A stretch of DNA of 64,000 bases from Terriglobia bacterium (GTDB lineage: Bacteria; Acidobacteriota; Terriglobia; Acidiferrales; UBA7541). Location: positions 37,757 through 101,756 of the forward strand of contig JAIQFG010000005.1 in NCBI GenBank assembly GCA_020073375.1, written 5' to 3'. Positions 63,812-64,000 of this stretch are shown piece after piece; position 1 is the first letter of the stretch, and each line of letters begins with the position of its first letter. The position numbers and the translations under genes were made by a program. The notes beneath the pieces are model-generated. The model had not been told where the DNA came from and did no database searches. It saw only the letters and a list, made by a program, of their open reading frames with translations.

Positions 63812-64000
63812 AATAATGTCACCCCCTAACGGCTACGTGAAAATGTCACCCTATGGAGACATACACGTTGAGCCAGAAGGAATTGCAACGAGTAGCGGTG
63901 ATTTCATCTTGCGTGAAGGGGGAGTTGGCGTGTGCCAGAGCCGCCTCACTGCTCGACCTAACGCCACGACATGTCAAACGGCTCAAATCCCGGTTACGGC
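63812..64000 (+). mobile_element. Left end of an insertion sequence (partial)
   Basis: AATGTCACC occurs twice in direct orientation (63814-63822 and 63842-63850) just upstream of the transposase start, which is the look of transposase-binding boxes in an IS end. The element continues beyond the window, so its right end, length and target duplication cannot be seen. Confidence 0.6.
63853..64000 (+). CDS. Transposase N-terminus (ISNCY/integrase-type), partial
   Basis: 49 codons from the ATG at 63853 to the window end. METYTLSQKELQRVAVISSC followed by a helix-turn-helix (ARAASLLDLTPRHVKRLK) matches the DNA-binding N-terminus of ISNCY-like DDE transposases, in which it precedes an rve integrase core. 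The catalytic part lies outside the window. Confidence 0.75.
   Translation, partial: METYTLSQKELQRVAVISSCVKGELACARAASLLDLTPRHVKRLKSRLR

Overview
ORGANISM. The window is a high-GC chromosomal segment from a diderm bacterium, most likely a member of the Acidobacteriota (inference). Supporting features are BamA, Skp/OmpH, Lol components and several TonB-receptor-like or secreted outer-membrane proteins, a GWxTD-domain protein, a sigma/anti-sigma/DUF4097 operon, multihaem cytochrome and PQQ enzymes, a YlxP (DUF503) gene between infB and rbfA, and many dispersed long palindromes between genes. No rRNA, tRNA or CRISPR array was found.

LAYOUT. 1-8.1 kb (mostly minus strand): a truncated beta-propeller secreted protein, an MdtB/C-type RND pump, and a tightly packed operon sigma factor > anti-sigma factor > DUF4097 protein > shikimate kinase > secreted protein. 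8.2-12.5 kb: an unknown protein, lysS (probable CTG start behind a strong promoter) coupled to a LolC/E-type permease, and a mazEF module. 12.7-15.1 kb: a Tat-exported flavoprotein followed by a pentahaem cytochrome. 15.5-26.7 kb: lolD, clpC, bamA, a giant beta-propeller lipoprotein and skp, which is an envelope-biogenesis block. 26.8-30.3 kb: an accessory patch with a gene carrying an in-frame stop, a SAM-clan-riboswitch-like leader with its own promoter and terminator in front of an unknown Cys-rich protein, a stand-alone (p)ppGpp-hydrolase-like HD protein, and a Cas4-like/DnaQ-like fused nuclease (DUF2779).

30.5-37.5 kb: the conserved translation operon rimP-nusA-infB-ylxP-rbfA-truB behind a promoter and an attenuator-like hairpin. 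37.6-45.0 kb: an AsmA-like protein, an aminotransferase, an unknown low-complexity protein, a metallophosphoesterase, and MacA/MacB-ATPase-like genes without a permease. 45.5-47.6 kb: a quinohaemoprotein alcohol dehydrogenase with the Asp-x-Asp signature of lanthanide enzymes. 47.9-53.9 kb: methylmalonate-semialdehyde dehydrogenase, an MFS transporter, and prpB-prpD, pointing to propionate/branched-chain carbon catabolism. 54.3-57.9 kb: a GWxTD protein with an outer-membrane beta-barrel protein. 58-62.4 kb: an overlapping NtrB/NtrC-type two-component pair. 62.5-64 kb: O-methyltransferase, pentapeptide-repeat protein, and the left end of an insertion sequence cut by the window edge.

MOST NOTEWORTHY. 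(1) The structured leader at about 27.27-27.41 kb resembles SAM-I/SAM-IV riboswitches but precedes a gene of unknown function. (2) A family of about 75-95 bp imperfect palindromes sits at gene borders, one copy supplying a stop codon. (3) The PQQ dehydrogenase is predicted to use a lanthanide. (4) A 266-bp segment bounded by a 12-bp inverted repeat carries one tiny membrane-protein ORF. (5) lysS appears to start at CTG.
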